Part shown: positions 46,120 through 55,752 of the stretch, piece by piece
Layout of the letters: the number at the start of each line of letters is the position of its first letter
Numbering within the stretch: the stretch's first letter is position 1
NCBI RefSeq assembly: GCF_031450785.1
Contig: NZ_JARTWB010000002.1
Location: 620,001-684,000 of the forward strand
Direction: 5' to 3'
Origin: Caballeronia sp. LZ062
Lineage (GTDB): Bacteria > Pseudomonadota > Gammaproteobacteria > Burkholderiales > Burkholderiaceae
DNA length: 64,000 nt
The notes under the pieces: generated by a model
Told to the model about the DNA's origin: nothing
Database searches by the model: none
Seen by the model: only the letters and a program-made list of their open reading frames with translations
Position numbers and translations under genes: made by a program

Positions 46120-47829
46120 TCACGCCGGCTTGCCCCAGCTGTCGCGCAGACTGACGATCCGGTTGAACACGGGCTTGCCCGGCTGCGAATCGACGCGGTC
46201 CGCGACGAAGTAGCCGTGCCGCTCGAACTGGAAGCGGTCTTCCGGCATCGCCTCGCGCGCGCTCGGCTCCAGATACGCGTTCACGACACGCTTCGAGTCC
46301 GGATTCAGCGCGTCCAGAAACTCCGCGCCGCCTGCGCCCGGCTGCGGCTCCTTGAAGAGCCGGTCATAGATGCGCACTTCGGCGGGGTAGGCCGTGGCCG
46401 CGCTGACCCAATGGATCGTGCCCTTGACCTTGTACGCGTTGGCGCCTTCCGTGCCCGACTTGCTGTCCGGAAAGTAGTTGCAATGCACGGCGGTCACGTT
46501 TCCGTTTTCGTCCTTGTCGGCGCCCGTGCATTCCACGACGAAGCCGTACTTCAGCCGCACCTTGTTGCCCGGGAACAGCCGGAAATAACCCTTCGGCGGC
46601 GTTTCCTGAAAGTCCTCGCGCTCGATCCACAGTTCGCGCGAGAACGGAAAAGTGCGCGCGCCACGGTCCGGATGATGCGGATGCACCGGCGCGCTGCACT
46701 CGTCGGTCTGGCCTTCCGGATAATTGTCGATGACGAGCTTCAGCGGATCGAGCACGGCGATGGCGCGCGGCGCTTTCTCGTCGAGATCGTCGCGCAAGGC
46801 GCCTTCGAGCACGCTCATGTCGATCCACGAATCCACCTTCGTCACGCCGACACGCTCCACCATCAGGCGGATGCTTTCCGGCGTGAAGCCGCGACGCCGC
46901 ACGCCGACGATGGTCGGCATGCGCGGATCGTCCCAGCCATCGACGTGATTCTCCTGCACGAGTTGCAGCAGCTTGCGCTTGCTCGTGATCGCATACGTGA
47001 GGTTCAGGCGCGAGAATTCGATTTGCTGCGGCAGCGGACGCTTGAACACGCCGTCATTCGCGAGTTGTGCGAGGAACCAGTCGTACAACGGACGATGATC
47101 CTCGAATTCCAGCGTGCAGAGCGAATGCGTGATGTTTTCCAGCGCGTCCGACACGCAATGCGCGTAGTCGTACATCGGGTAGATGCACCACTTGTCGCCG
47201 GTACGGTAGTGATGCGCGAACCGGATGCGATAAATCACCGGATCGCGCATGTTGAAGTTGGGCGAGGCCATGTCGATCTTCGCGCGCAAAACGTGCTCGC
47301 CTTCCTTGAACTCGCCCGCCTTCATGCGGCGGAAGAGGTCGAGATTCTCCTCGGGCGTGCGGTCGCGATACGGCGAGTTGATGCCCGCTTCGGTGGCCGA
47401 GCCGCGCGTCGCGCGCATTTCCTCGGCGCTCTGGCTGTCGACGTAGGCCTGACCCTTCGCGATCAGCATTTCCGCGAACTCGTACAGCTTGTCGTAGTAG
47501 TCGCTCGCGAAGTACTGGTGCTCGCGGCCGTCCTTGTTCCAGTCGTAGCCGAGCCACTTCACGGCGTCGATGATGGACTCCACGTACTCGACGCTTTCCT
47601 TCTCGGGATTGGTGTCGTCGAAACGCAGATGGCACACGCCGCCGTAGTCCGCGGCAAGACCGAAATTCACGCAGATGCTCTTCGCATGGCCGATGTGCAG
47701 ATAGCCGTTCGGCTCGGGCGGGAAACGCGTCTCGACCCGCTGCGCCCATTTGCCGGAGCGGTTGTCGTCTTCGATGATGTTGCGGATGAAATTGGATGGC
47801 GCCGGGGCGTCGTTGCGATCGGTGTTCAT
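46120..47829 (-). CDS. glnS: Glutaminyl-tRNA synthetase
   Basis: Charges tRNA-Gln. The 569-aa class I synthetase has the HIGH motif in PPEPNGYLHIGHAKSI, the KMSKS-equivalent ITSKRKLLQLV, and two C-terminal anticodon-binding beta-barrel domains. The start is the ATG at 47829 (MNTDRNDAPAPSNFIRNII); 16 extra upstream residues are not family-like. Full length. Confidence 0.96.
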   Translation of the reverse strand: MNTDRNDAPAPSNFIRNIIEDDNRSGKWAQRVETRFPPEPNGYLHIGHAKSICVNFGLAADYGGVCHLRFDDTNPEKESVEYVESIIDAVKWLGYDWNKDGREHQYFASDYYDKLYEFAEMLIAKGQAYVDSQSAEEMRATRGSATEAGINSPYRDRTPEENLDLFRRMKAGEFKEGEHVLRAKIDMASPNFNMRDPVIYRIRFAHHYRTGDKWCIYPMYDYAHCVSDALENITHSLCTLEFEDHRPLYDWFLAQLANDGVFKRPLPQQIEFSRLNLTYAITSKRKLLQLVQENHVDGWDDPRMPTIVGVRRRGFTPESIRLMVERVGVTKVDSWIDMSVLEGALRDDLDEKAPRAIAVLDPLKLVIDNYPEGQTDECSAPVHPHHPDRGARTFPFSRELWIEREDFQETPPKGYFRLFPGNKVRLKYGFVVECTGADKDENGNVTAVHCNYFPDSKSGTEGANAYKVKGTIHWVSAATAYPAEVRIYDRLFKEPQPGAGGAEFLDALNPDSKRVVNAYLEPSAREAMPEDRFQFERHGYFVADRVDSQPGKPVFNRIVSLRDSWGKPA

Positions 47830-48145
47830 GCGAAAAAGAGTGCCAACGGATGCGCTCGCGTGTGATCGGTTCGGCAACCGTTCCGCGCGGCTCGGAAACG
47901 GGTTCGAATCTTGACTGTATATCGGGTCGATTCTACCTTACGCAACCGGCGCGGGCAGGCGGGTTGCGCCTCGGCGCCGGCGGGTGGCGCGCGACACGCT
48001 GGTAACGACCGTAACGGGACGTAAATCGCCTTGTGAGCCGCGTCGGGCAGATTTTATGATCGGCTCGCCACGTCGGGTTTCGGCCCGGCGAGCAGCACAC
48101 AACAAGACATCACAACGACAACACAAGCAGAAGAAGGAACCAGCC
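47830..48145. other. Divergent control region, glnS / glycine-zipper gene
   Basis: About 315 bases without a gene. It carries candidate plus-strand promoters (TTGACT-17-TACCTT at 47911-47939; TTGTGA-18-TATGAT at 48031-48060) and must hold the glnS promoter on the other strand. Confidence 0.45.
48031..48060 (+). promoter_or_regulatory. Candidate promoter of the glycine-zipper lipoprotein gene
   Basis: TTGTGA and TATGAT (5/6) at 18-base spacing, giving a leader of about 80 nt before the ATG at 48146. Confidence 0.45.
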
Positions 48146-48358
48146 ATGAAGAAGATCGCTACCACGACCATCAAGCTCGCCGCAGCCGCCGCACTCGTTT
48201 CGAGCCTTGCCGCGTGCTCGGGGATGTCGCGCCAGCAGGCGCATGCCGGCGTCGGCGCCGCTGCCGGCGGCGCGCTCGGCTATCTCGTGACGGGCGGGCC
48301 GCTCGGCACCGTCGCAGGCGCGGCGGCGGGCGGTCTGATCGGCGCGGGCGTGCGCTGA
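48146..48358 (+). CDS. Glycine-zipper lipoprotein (OsmB/YMGG-like)
   Basis: A 70-aa lipoprotein: signal MKKIATTTIKLAAAAALVSS with lipobox LAAC, then a glycine-zipper (AGVGAAAGGALGYLV...GTVAGAAAGGLIGAG). Such short outer-membrane lipoproteins resemble OsmB and are often stress-induced; the exact role is unknown. The ATG at 48146 follows an AGAAGGA SD. Divergent from glnS. Confidence 0.78.
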   Translation: MKKIATTTIKLAAAAALVSSLAACSGMSRQQAHAGVGAAAGGALGYLVTGGPLGTVAGAAAGGLIGAGVR

Positions 48359-48365
48359 TCTCTGC

Positions 48366-49586
48366 TCAGATCGCCTTCGACGCCCGTAGCCGCGCGATTT
48401 CTTCGTCGTCGTAACCCAGGACGTCCGACAGCACGCTCGCGGTATGTTCGCCCAGCATCGGCGGATGCGTGCGCGCTTCGGGCGGCGTCGCGCTCATCTT
48501 GATCGGGCTCGCCACGAGCTTCACCGCCCCGCCTTCCGGATGCGGCAAGTCGATCTGCATCCGCCGCGCGAGCACCTGCGGGTCGTCGAACACTTCAGCG
48601 AGATCGTTGATCGGCCCGCACGGCACGCCCGCCGCTTCGAGCGCCGCGAGCCACGCGTGCTTGCCGCGCTCGCGCACCATATCAGCGAGAATCGGCACGA
48701 GCACATCGCGGTTGCGCACGCGCGACGGGTTCGTCGCGAAACGCGGGTCGTCGGCCAACTCGGCGCGTGCTCCCGCTTCGACGAACTTGCGGAACTGTCC
48801 GTCGTTGCCCACTGCGACGATGATCCAGCCATCGCTCGTCTGGAACGTCTGATACGGCACGATGTTCGGATGCGCGTTGCCCCAGCGGACCGGCGGCTTG
48901 CCGCTCGCGAGGAAGTTCGTGTTCATGTTGGCGAGCATGGCGACTTGCACGTCGAGCAGCGCCATGTCGATGTACTGGCCTTCGCCCGTTCTGTCGCGGT
49001 GACTCAGCGCCGCCAGCACGCCGACCGTCGCGTACATGCCGGTCATCAGGTCCGCAATCGCGACGCCGGCCTTCTGCGGGCCGCCGCCCGGCTGGCCGTC
49101 GCGCTCGCCGGTGATGCTCATGAACCCGCCGATGCCCTGAATGATGAAGTCGTAGCCCGCGCGCTGCGCATACGGACCGGTTTGCCCGAAGCCCGTCACC
49201 GAGCAATAGACGATGTCCGGCTTCACCTGTTTCAGCGACTCGTAGTCGAGCCCGTACTTCTTCAACTGGCCGACCTTGTAGTTCTCCAGCACCACATCGC
49301 TTTGCGCGGCGAGTTCGCGCACGATGCGCTGGCCTTCTTCGGTCGCGATATCCACCGTCACCGAGCGCTTGTTGCGGTTCGCCGCCAGATAGTAGGCGGC
49401 TTCGCGCGTGTCTTCGCCGTCCGGCGTCTTCAGATACGGCGGGCCCCAGTGGCGGGTGTCGTCGCCGGTGCCGGGCCGCTCGATCTTGATGACGTCCGCG
49501 CCGAGATCGGCCAAGGTCTGCGCGCACCACGGTCCCGCCAGCACGCGGGTGAGATCCAGCACGCGGATGTGGCTCAGGGCTCCCAT
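48366..49586 (-). CDS. Class III CoA-transferase (CaiB/BaiF family)
   Basis: Moves CoA between carboxylic acids through a covalent Asp intermediate. The 406-aa protein has the family start LSHIRVLDLTRVLAGPWCAQTLADLGADVIKIERP, GDDTRHWGPP, RNKRSVTVDIATEEG and YDFIIQGIGGFMSITGERDG. The catalytic Asp would lie near residue 168 in VAIADLMTGMYAT. Substrate unknown. The start at 49586 matches the family N-terminus; a longer frame towards 50588 is a shadow of alaS. Confidence 0.9.
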   Translation of the reverse strand: MGALSHIRVLDLTRVLAGPWCAQTLADLGADVIKIERPGTGDDTRHWGPPYLKTPDGEDTREAAYYLAANRNKRSVTVDIATEEGQRIVRELAAQSDVVLENYKVGQLKKYGLDYESLKQVKPDIVYCSVTGFGQTGPYAQRAGYDFIIQGIGGFMSITGERDGQPGGGPQKAGVAIADLMTGMYATVGVLAALSHRDRTGEGQYIDMALLDVQVAMLANMNTNFLASGKPPVRWGNAHPNIVPYQTFQTSDGWIIVAVGNDGQFRKFVEAGARAELADDPRFATNPSRVRNRDVLVPILADMVRERGKHAWLAALEAAGVPCGPINDLAEVFDDPQVLARRMQIDLPHPEGGAVKLVASPIKMSATPPEARTHPPMLGEHTASVLSDVLGYDDEEIARLRASKAI

Positions 49587-49741
49587 TCGATATTTCGCTC
49601 GCTTGATGTGGTTCGGTGGATCGGCTGCCGTTCCCGCGACTGTCGCACGAAACTGCGCCGACGCGAAAGCAGGGCGGACGCGACGACTCCTGGGGGCGCT
49701 TGCTGAAACCGTTATCGGGCGGGGCCGCGCGGCGAATCCCG

Positions 49742-49747
49742 TATAAT
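49742..49747 (+). promoter_or_regulatory. -10 box of alaS
   Basis: A perfect TATAAT 98 bases before the alaS ATG. The -35 region is GC-rich and unconvincing; the leader shows no T-box, which would be unusual in this group. Confidence 0.5.
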
Positions 49748-49844
49748 CGAAAATTACCTCTGCCTGGCCGAAAGTCCTTGTCGCAAGGCCGTGCCGGGCA
49801 TTACCAAAAACCGCATCAGAGAACGCAGACGCGCCCCGTACGCC

Positions 49845-52469
49845 ATGAAAGCCGCCGAAATACGCGAGAAATTCCTGAAGTTCTTCGAATCGAAGGGCCA
49901 CACGATCGTCCGTTCGTCGAGCCTCGTGCCCGGTAACGACCCGACGCTGCTTTTCACGAACTCGGGCATGGTCCAGTTCAAGGACGTGTTCCTCGGCGCC
50001 GAATCGCGGCCGTACACGCGCGCGACCACCGCGCAGCGCAGCGTGCGCGCGGGCGGCAAGCATAACGATCTGGAGAACGTCGGCTATACCGCGCGGCATC
50101 ACACGTTCTTCGAGATGCTCGGCAACTTCTCGTTCGGCGACTACTTCAAGCGCGATGCCATCCACTATTGCTGGGAGCTGTTGACCAAGGTCTACATGCT
50201 GCCGGCGGACAAGCTCACCGTCACCGTCTATCAGGAAGACGACGAAGCCTACGACATCTGGGCGAAGGAAATCGGCGTGCCGACGGAGCGCATCATCCGC
50301 ATCGGCGACAACAAGGGCGCGCGCTACGCATCGGACAACTTCTGGCAGATGGCCGATACCGGCCCGTGCGGTCCGTGCTCCGAAGTGTTCTATGACCACG
50401 GTCCGGAAATCTGGGGTGGCCCGCCGGGGTCTCCCGAAGAAGACGGCGACCGCTTCATCGAGATCTGGAACCTCGTGTTCATGCAGTTCAACCGCGACGC
50501 GCAGGGCAACATGACGCCGCTGCCCAAGCAATGCGTTGACACGGGCATGGGTCTCGAACGTCTTGCCGCCGTGCTCCAGCACGTGCATAGCAACTACGAA
50601 ATCGACCTTTTCCAGACGCTCATCAAGGCCGCGGGCCGCGAAACGAATACGGCCGATCTGGAAAACAACTCACTGAAGGTGATCGCGGACCACATTCGCG
50701 CGTGCTCGTTTCTGATCGTCGATGGCGTGATTCCCGGCAACGAAGGCCGCGGCTACGTGCTGCGCCGTATCGTGCGCCGCGCGATCCGTCACGGCTACAA
50801 GCTCGGCAAGAAGAGCGCGTTCTTCCACAAGCTCGTGGCCGATCTCGTCGCGGAAATGGGCGCGGCGTATCCCGAACTGAAAGACGCGCAGCAGCGCGTG
50901 ACCGACGTGCTGCGTCAGGAAGAAGAGCGCTTCTTCGAGACGATCGAGCACGGCATGTCGATTCTCGAAGGCGAACTCGCCGAGCTGGAAAAGAAGGGCG
51001 TCAAGCAACTGGACGGCGAACTCGCGTTCAAGCTGCACGACACCTACGGTTTCCCGCTGGACTTGACGGCCGACGTCTGCCGCGAGCGCGGCGTGACGGT
51101 GGACGAACCCGCGTTCGACGACGCCATGGCCCGCCAGCGTGATCAGGCGCGTGCGGCCGGCAAGTTCAAACTCGCGCAGGGCCTCGAATACTCGGGCGCG
51201 AAGACCACGTTCCACGGCTACGAGAAGGAAATTTTCGACGACGCGAAGATCGTCGCGCTGTACGTGGAGGGCGCGTCGGTTCAGCAGGCGGAAGCGGGAA
51301 AACAAGCGGTGGTCGTGCTCGACCACACGCCGTTCTACGCGGAATCGGGCGGTCAGGTCGGCGATCAGGGCGTGCTCGTCAACGCGTCGACGCGCTTCGA
51401 AGTGGCCGACACGCTGAAGGTGCAGGCGGATGTCGTCGGTCATCACGGCACGGTCGCGCAAGGCACGCTCAAGGTCGGCGACGTGGTGAAGGCGCAGATC
51501 GACGCCGTGCGGCGCGCCCGCACCGCGCGCAATCACTCGGCCACGCATTTGATGCACAAGGCGCTGCGCGAAGTGCTCGGTGGCCACGTGCAGCAGAAAG
51601 GCTCGCTCGTCGATGCCGACAAGACGCGCTTCGACTTCGCGCATAACGCGCCAATGACGGACGAGCAGATTCGCCGCGTCGAAGAGATCGTGAACGCCGA
51701 GGTTCTGGCGAACGCCCCGGGCGTCGTGCGCGTCATGCCTTACGACGAAGCGGTGAAGGGCGGCGCAATGGCGCTCTTCGGCGAGAAATACGGCGACACC
51801 GTGCGCGTGCTCGACCTCGGCTTTTCGCGCGAGCTGTGCGGCGGCACGCACGTGCAGCGCACAGGCGACATCGGCTTGTTCAAGATTGTGATGGAAGGCG
51901 GCGTGGCGGCGGGCATTCGCCGCGTCGAGGCCATCACCGGCGACAACGCCGTGCGCTACGTGCAGGACCTCGACGCACGCATCAACGCGGCGGCGAGCGT
52001 GCTGAAGGCGCAGCCGTCGGAACTGACGCAGCGCATCGGGCAGGTTCAGGAGCACGTGAAGTCGCTCGAAAAGGAACTGGCAGCGCTCAAGTCGAAGCTC
52101 GCATCCAGCCAGGGCGATGAACTCGTCTCGCAAGCCGTGGACGTTTCCGGTGTGCACGTGCTCGCCGCCGAACTCGAGGGCGCGGACGTGAAGACGCTGC
52201 GCGAAACCGTCGACAAGCTGAAGGACAAGCTGAAGAGCGCAGCGATCGTGCTCGCATCGGTCGATGGCGGCAAGGTCAGCCTGATCGCGGGCGTGACGCC
52301 GGATGCGTCGAAGAAGGTGAAGGCAGGCGAGCTCGTCAACTTCGTCGCGCAGCAGGTGGGCGGCAAGGGCGGTGGCCGGCCCGACATGGCGCAGGCGGGC
52401 GGCACCGAGCCTGCCAAGCTGCCGGCGGCGCTTGCGGGCGTGACGGGCTGGGTGCAGCAACAGCTCTAA
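49845..52469 (+). CDS. alaS: Alanyl-tRNA synthetase
   Basis: Charges and edits tRNA-Ala. The 874-aa class II synthetase has the catalytic domain ([42 protein letters not shown]), the editing domain with HSATHLMH and [15 protein letters not shown] zinc-binding residues, and the C-terminal coiled-coil/DHHA1 region ([15 protein letters not shown]). The ATG at 49845 is chosen; the 18 residues from 49791 are not family-like. Confidence 0.97.
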   Translation: MKAAEIREKFLKFFESKGHTIVRSSSLVPGNDPTLLFTNSGMVQFKDVFLGAESRPYTRATTAQRSVRAGGKHNDLENVGYTARHHTFFEMLGNFSFGDYFKRDAIHYCWELLTKVYMLPADKLTVTVYQEDDEAYDIWAKEIGVPTERIIRIGDNKGARYASDNFWQMADTGPCGPCSEVFYDHGPEIWGGPPGSPEEDGDRFIEIWNLVFMQFNRDAQGNMTPLPKQCVDTGMGLERLAAVLQHVHSNYEIDLFQTLIKAAGRETNTADLENNSLKVIADHIRACSFLIVDGVIPGNEGRGYVLRRIVRRAIRHGYKLGKKSAFFHKLVADLVAEMGAAYPELKDAQQRVTDVLRQEEERFFETIEHGMSILEGELAELEKKGVKQLDGELAFKLHDTYGFPLDLTADVCRERGVTVDEPAFDDAMARQRDQARAAGKFKLAQGLEYSGAKTTFHGYEKEIFDDAKIVALYVEGASVQQAEAGKQAVVVLDHTPFYAESGGQVGDQGVLVNASTRFEVADTLKVQADVVGHHGTVAQGTLKVGDVVKAQIDAVRRARTARNHSATHLMHKALREVLGGHVQQKGSLVDADKTRFDFAHNAPMTDEQIRRVEEIVNAEVLANAPGVVRVMPYDEAVKGGAMALFGEKYGDTVRVLDLGFSRELCGGTHVQRTGDIGLFKIVMEGGVAAGIRRVEAITGDNAVRYVQDLDARINAAASVLKAQPSELTQRIGQVQEHVKSLEKELAALKSKLASSQGDELVSQAVDVSGVHVLAAELEGADVKTLRETVDKLKDKLKSAAIVLASVDGGKVSLIAGVTPDASKKVKAGELVNFVAQQVGGKGGGRPDMAQAGGTEPAKLPAALAGVTGWVQQQL

Positions 52470-52493
52470 ACGCTGACGTAGCAGCAGCTCCGC

Positions 52494-52532
52494 GCGGCCC
52501 GATCGGCGAAAGTCGATCGGGCCGCTTCGTTT
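52494..52532 (+). terminator. Rho-independent terminator of alaS
   Basis: A 12-bp stem (52494-52505 with 52514-52525) with an 8-nt loop, followed by TTCGTTT. Confidence 0.8.
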
Positions 52533-52600
52533 CATCATTACAGGCTGTCAGGCATACCGTGTGCAACGGCGGTTCACTCAACCACAAAGGGAGATGAACC

Positions 52601-52837
52601 ATGAATCGCACATTCGCATCCGTTTTGCTCGCCACCGCGATGATCGCTTCGGCGGGGGCGGCAGAGGCGAAGGGCTGTCTGGAAGGCGCGGCCGTCGGCG
52701 GCGTCGCGGGGCACGTGGCGGGCAAGCATGGCACGGCGGGCGCGGTCGGCGGCTGCGCCATCGGCCATCACGAAGCCAACAAGAAGGACAAGAAAGCCCA
52801 ACAAGCCGCAGCGGCGAGCGCCCCGAGCGGCAAGTAA
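52601..52837 (+). CDS. Small secreted glycine-zipper protein
   Basis: A 78-aa protein with a signal peptide (FASVLLATAMIASAGAAEA), then a glycine-rich, membrane-inserting stretch (GAAVGGVAGHVAGKHGTAGAVGGCAIGHH) and a Lys/Ala tail. It resembles the glycine-zipper 2TM class of outer-membrane or periplasmic proteins; role unknown. An AAGGGAGA SD precedes the ATG. Confidence 0.7.
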   Translation: MNRTFASVLLATAMIASAGAAEAKGCLEGAAVGGVAGHVAGKHGTAGAVGGCAIGHHEANKKDKKAQQAAAASAPSGK

Positions 52838-53004
52838 GTGGAAAGACGCGGGCGGCACATGCCGCTCGCGTTTCTCCGGGCGCGCGCATCGCCACATCGC
52901 GTGACCGCGCCCGAGTGACCGAACCGCTAAAATGGCCGGCATCCCGGCGCAGACGTATGACCGACATCGTCCGCGCGAAGCCACGAGCCATCACAGCGAT
53001 TCCC

Positions 53005-54060
53005 ATGACAGCGCCCACGCCACTCACCCAGCATTTCGCCTCCGACAACTACGCCGGCATCTGCCCCGAGGCGCTCGCCGCGCTCGTCGAGGCCAACACG
53101 AGCGGCCACGAGCCCGCGTATGGCGACGATTCGTGGACCGCGCGCGTCTGCGACCGCATTCGCGAACTGTTCCAGACCGACTGCGAAGTCTTCTTCGTCT
53201 TCAACGGGACGGCGGCCAATTCGCTTGCGCTGGCGTCGCTGTGCCAGTCGTATCACTCGGTCATTTGCCACGAGCTCGCGCATATCGAAACCGACGAATG
53301 CGGCGGCCCCGAATTCTTCTCCGGCGGCTCGAAGCTGCTGACGGCAAAGGGCGAGAACGGCAAGCTCACGCCCGATGCCATCGAGGAACTCGTCACGAAG
53401 CGCGCCGACATCCACTATCCGAAGCCGAAGGTCGTCGCGCTCACGCAGGCGACGGAAGTCGGCACGGTCTATACCGTCGAGGAAGTGCGCGCGATCGCCG
53501 CTATCGCGAAGCGCCGGCATCTGAAGGTGCACATGGACGGCGCGCGTTTCGCGAATGCGGTCGCGACGCTGAACGTGCATCCGTCCGAGATCACGTGGCG
53601 CGCGGGCGTCGACGTGCTCTGCTTCGGCGGCACGAAGAACGGTCTGCCGGTCGGCGAGGCGGTCGTGTTCTTCGACAAGGCGCTCGCCACGGATTTCGCG
53701 TATCGGCTGAAGCAGGCGGGGCAGCTTGCATCGAAGATGCGCTTCATTTCTGCGCCGTGGCTCGGCCTGCTGGATGACGACGTGTGGCTGCGCAACGCCC
53801 GCCACTCGAACGCGATGGCGCAACTGATGGCCGAACGCCTCGCGGACATTCCCGGCGTGAAGGTGCTGTTCAAGCCCGAGGCGAACGCGGTGTTCGCGGA
53901 ATTGCCCGCGCATGTGTCGGCGGCACTGCGCGCGAAGGGCTGGCGGTTCTATCAGTTCATCGGCTCCGGCGGCTGCCGGCTCATGTGCGCGTGGGACACG
54001 AAGCAGGAAACCGTCGAGCGTTTCGCGGACGAAGTGCGCGCGCTATCCACGGCGCGCTGA
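53005..54060 (+). CDS. ltaE: Low-specificity L-threonine aldolase
   Basis: PLP enzyme that splits L-threonine (and allo-threonine) to glycine and acetaldehyde. The 351-aa fold-type I protein starts QHFASDNYAGICPEALAAL and has GHEPAYGDD, FVFNGTAANSLAL, HMDGARFANAV (PLP-binding Asp) and the Schiff-base Lys in LCFGGTKNGLPVGEAV. An upstream ATG at 52957 would add 16 residues; neither start has a clear SD. Downstream genes run in the same direction. Confidence 0.9.
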   Translation: MTAPTPLTQHFASDNYAGICPEALAALVEANTSGHEPAYGDDSWTARVCDRIRELFQTDCEVFFVFNGTAANSLALASLCQSYHSVICHELAHIETDECGGPEFFSGGSKLLTAKGENGKLTPDAIEELVTKRADIHYPKPKVVALTQATEVGTVYTVEEVRAIAAIAKRRHLKVHMDGARFANAVATLNVHPSEITWRAGVDVLCFGGTKNGLPVGEAVVFFDKALATDFAYRLKQAGQLASKMRFISAPWLGLLDDDVWLRNARHSNAMAQLMAERLADIPGVKVLFKPEANAVFAELPAHVSAALRAKGWRFYQFIGSGGCRLMCAWDTKQETVERFADEVRALSTAR

Positions 54061-54155
54061 TTCTCAGCCTTAGCGTGCGCGCGGCGGACCCCGATTGACA
54101 CGTTCGCCGCGCGGCTCCAACATGGCCGCACCTCAATCGCATGCCACCGCCCGCC

Positions 54156-55304
54156 ATGGCCTTCATCTTCTATCTGACGCATATCCATCTCGGCTACGAC
54201 TCGCTTGCGATGCTGCAGAGCGAATGCGCGCGCATCGGCATGAAAAGGCCGCTCGTCATCACGGACAAGGGCGTCGCGGCGGCGGGGCTGTCCGCGCGTG
54301 TCATTGAGAGTGCGAAGCTCGGTGCGCTGCCCGTATTCGACGACACGCCATCCAACCCGACCGAAGCGATGGTCATGCAAGCCGCCGCGCAGTACAAGCG
54401 CGAAGGCTGCGACGGCTTGATCGCGGTGGGCGGCGGATCGTCCATCGATCTCGCGAAGGGCGTCGCGATCGCCGCCACGCACGACGAGCCGCTCACGCAC
54501 TACGCGACCATCGAAGGCGGCAGCGGCAAGATCAGCGAGCGCGCCGCGCCGCTCATCGCGGTGCCGACCACGTCCGGCACCGGCAGCGAAGTGGCGCGCG
54601 GCGCGATCATCATCCTGAACGACGGACGCAAGCTCGGCTTTCACTCGTGGCATCTGCTGCCGAAGTCCGCCATCTGCGATCCTTCGCTCACGCTCGGCCT
54701 GCCGCCCGGCCTCACCGCCGCGACCGGCATGGACGCCATCGCGCATTGCATCGAAACGTTCCTCGCGCCGGCGTTCAATCCGCCCGCGGACGGCATTGCG
54801 CTGGACGGGCTCGAACGCGCCTGGGCGAATATCGAGCGAGCCACGCGCAACGGTCAGGACCGCGACGCGCGACTCAACATGATGTCGGCGTCGATGCAAG
54901 GCGCGATGGCGTTCCAAAAGGGACTCGGCTGTGTGCATTCGCTGTCTCATCCGCTGGGCGGGCTTGCGGTGAACGGGCGCACGTCGCTGCATCACGGCAC
55001 GCTGAACGCCGTCGTTTTGCCCGCCGTGCTGCGCTTCAACGAAAGCGCGCCGACAGTCGTCGCCGAGCGCCGTTTCGAGCGCATGCGCCGCGTGATGAAT
55101 CTCGCGGAGAACGCGGATGTCGCGCAGGCGCTGCACGACATGACCGAGCGTCTCGGCTTGCCGACGCGTCTGTCGCAAATGGGCGTGGACGAAAGCATGT
55201 TCGACAAGGTCGTGAAGGGCGCGCTTGCGGATCATTGCCACAAGACGAACCCGCGCGAGGCGAGCGCCGACGACTATCGCCGCATGCTCACGGAATCCCT
55301 CTGA
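54156..55304 (+). CDS. Iron-containing alcohol dehydrogenase
   Basis: A 382-aa group III (Fe-ADH) NAD(P)-dependent dehydrogenase. It has VITDKGV, the cofactor motif GGGSSIDLAKG, PTTSGTGSEVARGA and the metal-binding run TGMDAIAHCIE ... HSLSHPLGG ... LHHGTLNAV with the conserved Asp/His residues. The substrate alcohol is unknown. The ATG at 54156 (MAFIFYLTHIHLG) is preferred over 54141. Followed after 3 bases by the thioesterase gene, so they form an operon. Confidence 0.9.
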   Translation: MAFIFYLTHIHLGYDSLAMLQSECARIGMKRPLVITDKGVAAAGLSARVIESAKLGALPVFDDTPSNPTEAMVMQAAAQYKREGCDGLIAVGGGSSIDLAKGVAIAATHDEPLTHYATIEGGSGKISERAAPLIAVPTTSGTGSEVARGAIIILNDGRKLGFHSWHLLPKSAICDPSLTLGLPPGLTAATGMDAIAHCIETFLAPAFNPPADGIALDGLERAWANIERATRNGQDRDARLNMMSASMQGAMAFQKGLGCVHSLSHPLGGLAVNGRTSLHHGTLNAVVLPAVLRFNESAPTVVAERRFERMRRVMNLAENADVAQALHDMTERLGLPTRLSQMGVDESMFDKVVKGALADHCHKTNPREASADDYRRMLTESL

Positions 55305-55307
55305 ACC

Positions 55308-55745
55308 ATGACGAAGCCGGTTCGAAGCACGCGAGCGGATTACCCGCACTTTCTCGCGATCAGCACGCGCTGGTCGGACAACGACGTGTATGGACACGTC
55401 AATAACGTCGTCTATTACAGCTACTTCGATACGGTGGTGAACGAGTATCTATTGCGCCAGGGCGTGCTCGATTTCCACGAAGGCGAGACTATCGGGCTCG
55501 TCGTCGAGACGCGCTGCAATTACTTCGCGCCGCTGATGTTTCCGCAACGCGTCGACGCGGGCTTGCGCGTGGAGCGGCTCGGCGCGACGAGCGTGCGTTA
55601 CGAAGTCGGCATCTTCGCGGAAGGCGCGGACGAGGCGGCTGCGCAAGGGCATTTCGTGCATGTGTACGTGGATCGCGCGACGCGCAGGCCCGTGCCGCTG
55701 CCCGCACCGCTCGTCGATGCGTTGAAGCCGCTGGTCAACGCCTGA
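55308..55745 (+). CDS. Acyl-CoA thioesterase (4HBT hotdog fold)
   Basis: A 145-aa hotdog thioesterase with the 4-hydroxybenzoyl-CoA-thioesterase signature: RWSDNDVYGHVNNVVYYSYFDTVVNEYL, where Asp25 would be the catalytic acid. It hydrolyses an acyl-CoA or acyl-ACP thioester; substrate unknown. 3 bases after the Fe-ADH gene and 7 bases before the first Liv permease, so the ADH, thioesterase and transporter are probably one transcript. Confidence 0.87.
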   Translation: MTKPVRSTRADYPHFLAISTRWSDNDVYGHVNNVVYYSYFDTVVNEYLLRQGVLDFHEGETIGLVVETRCNYFAPLMFPQRVDAGLRVERLGATSVRYEVGIFAEGADEAAAQGHFVHVYVDRATRRPVPLPAPLVDALKPLVNA

Positions 55746-55752
55746 GGTTTTC

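Noticed and set aside
49742..49844. T-box or riboswitch in the alaS leader
   Set aside because: The leader is about 95 nt with no T-box bulge sequence or antiterminator pair; only a -10 box is visible.
48366..50588. Extended 740-aa frame of the CoA-transferase gene towards 50588
   Set aside because: The extension is the shadow of alaS; the CoA-transferase starts at 49586.
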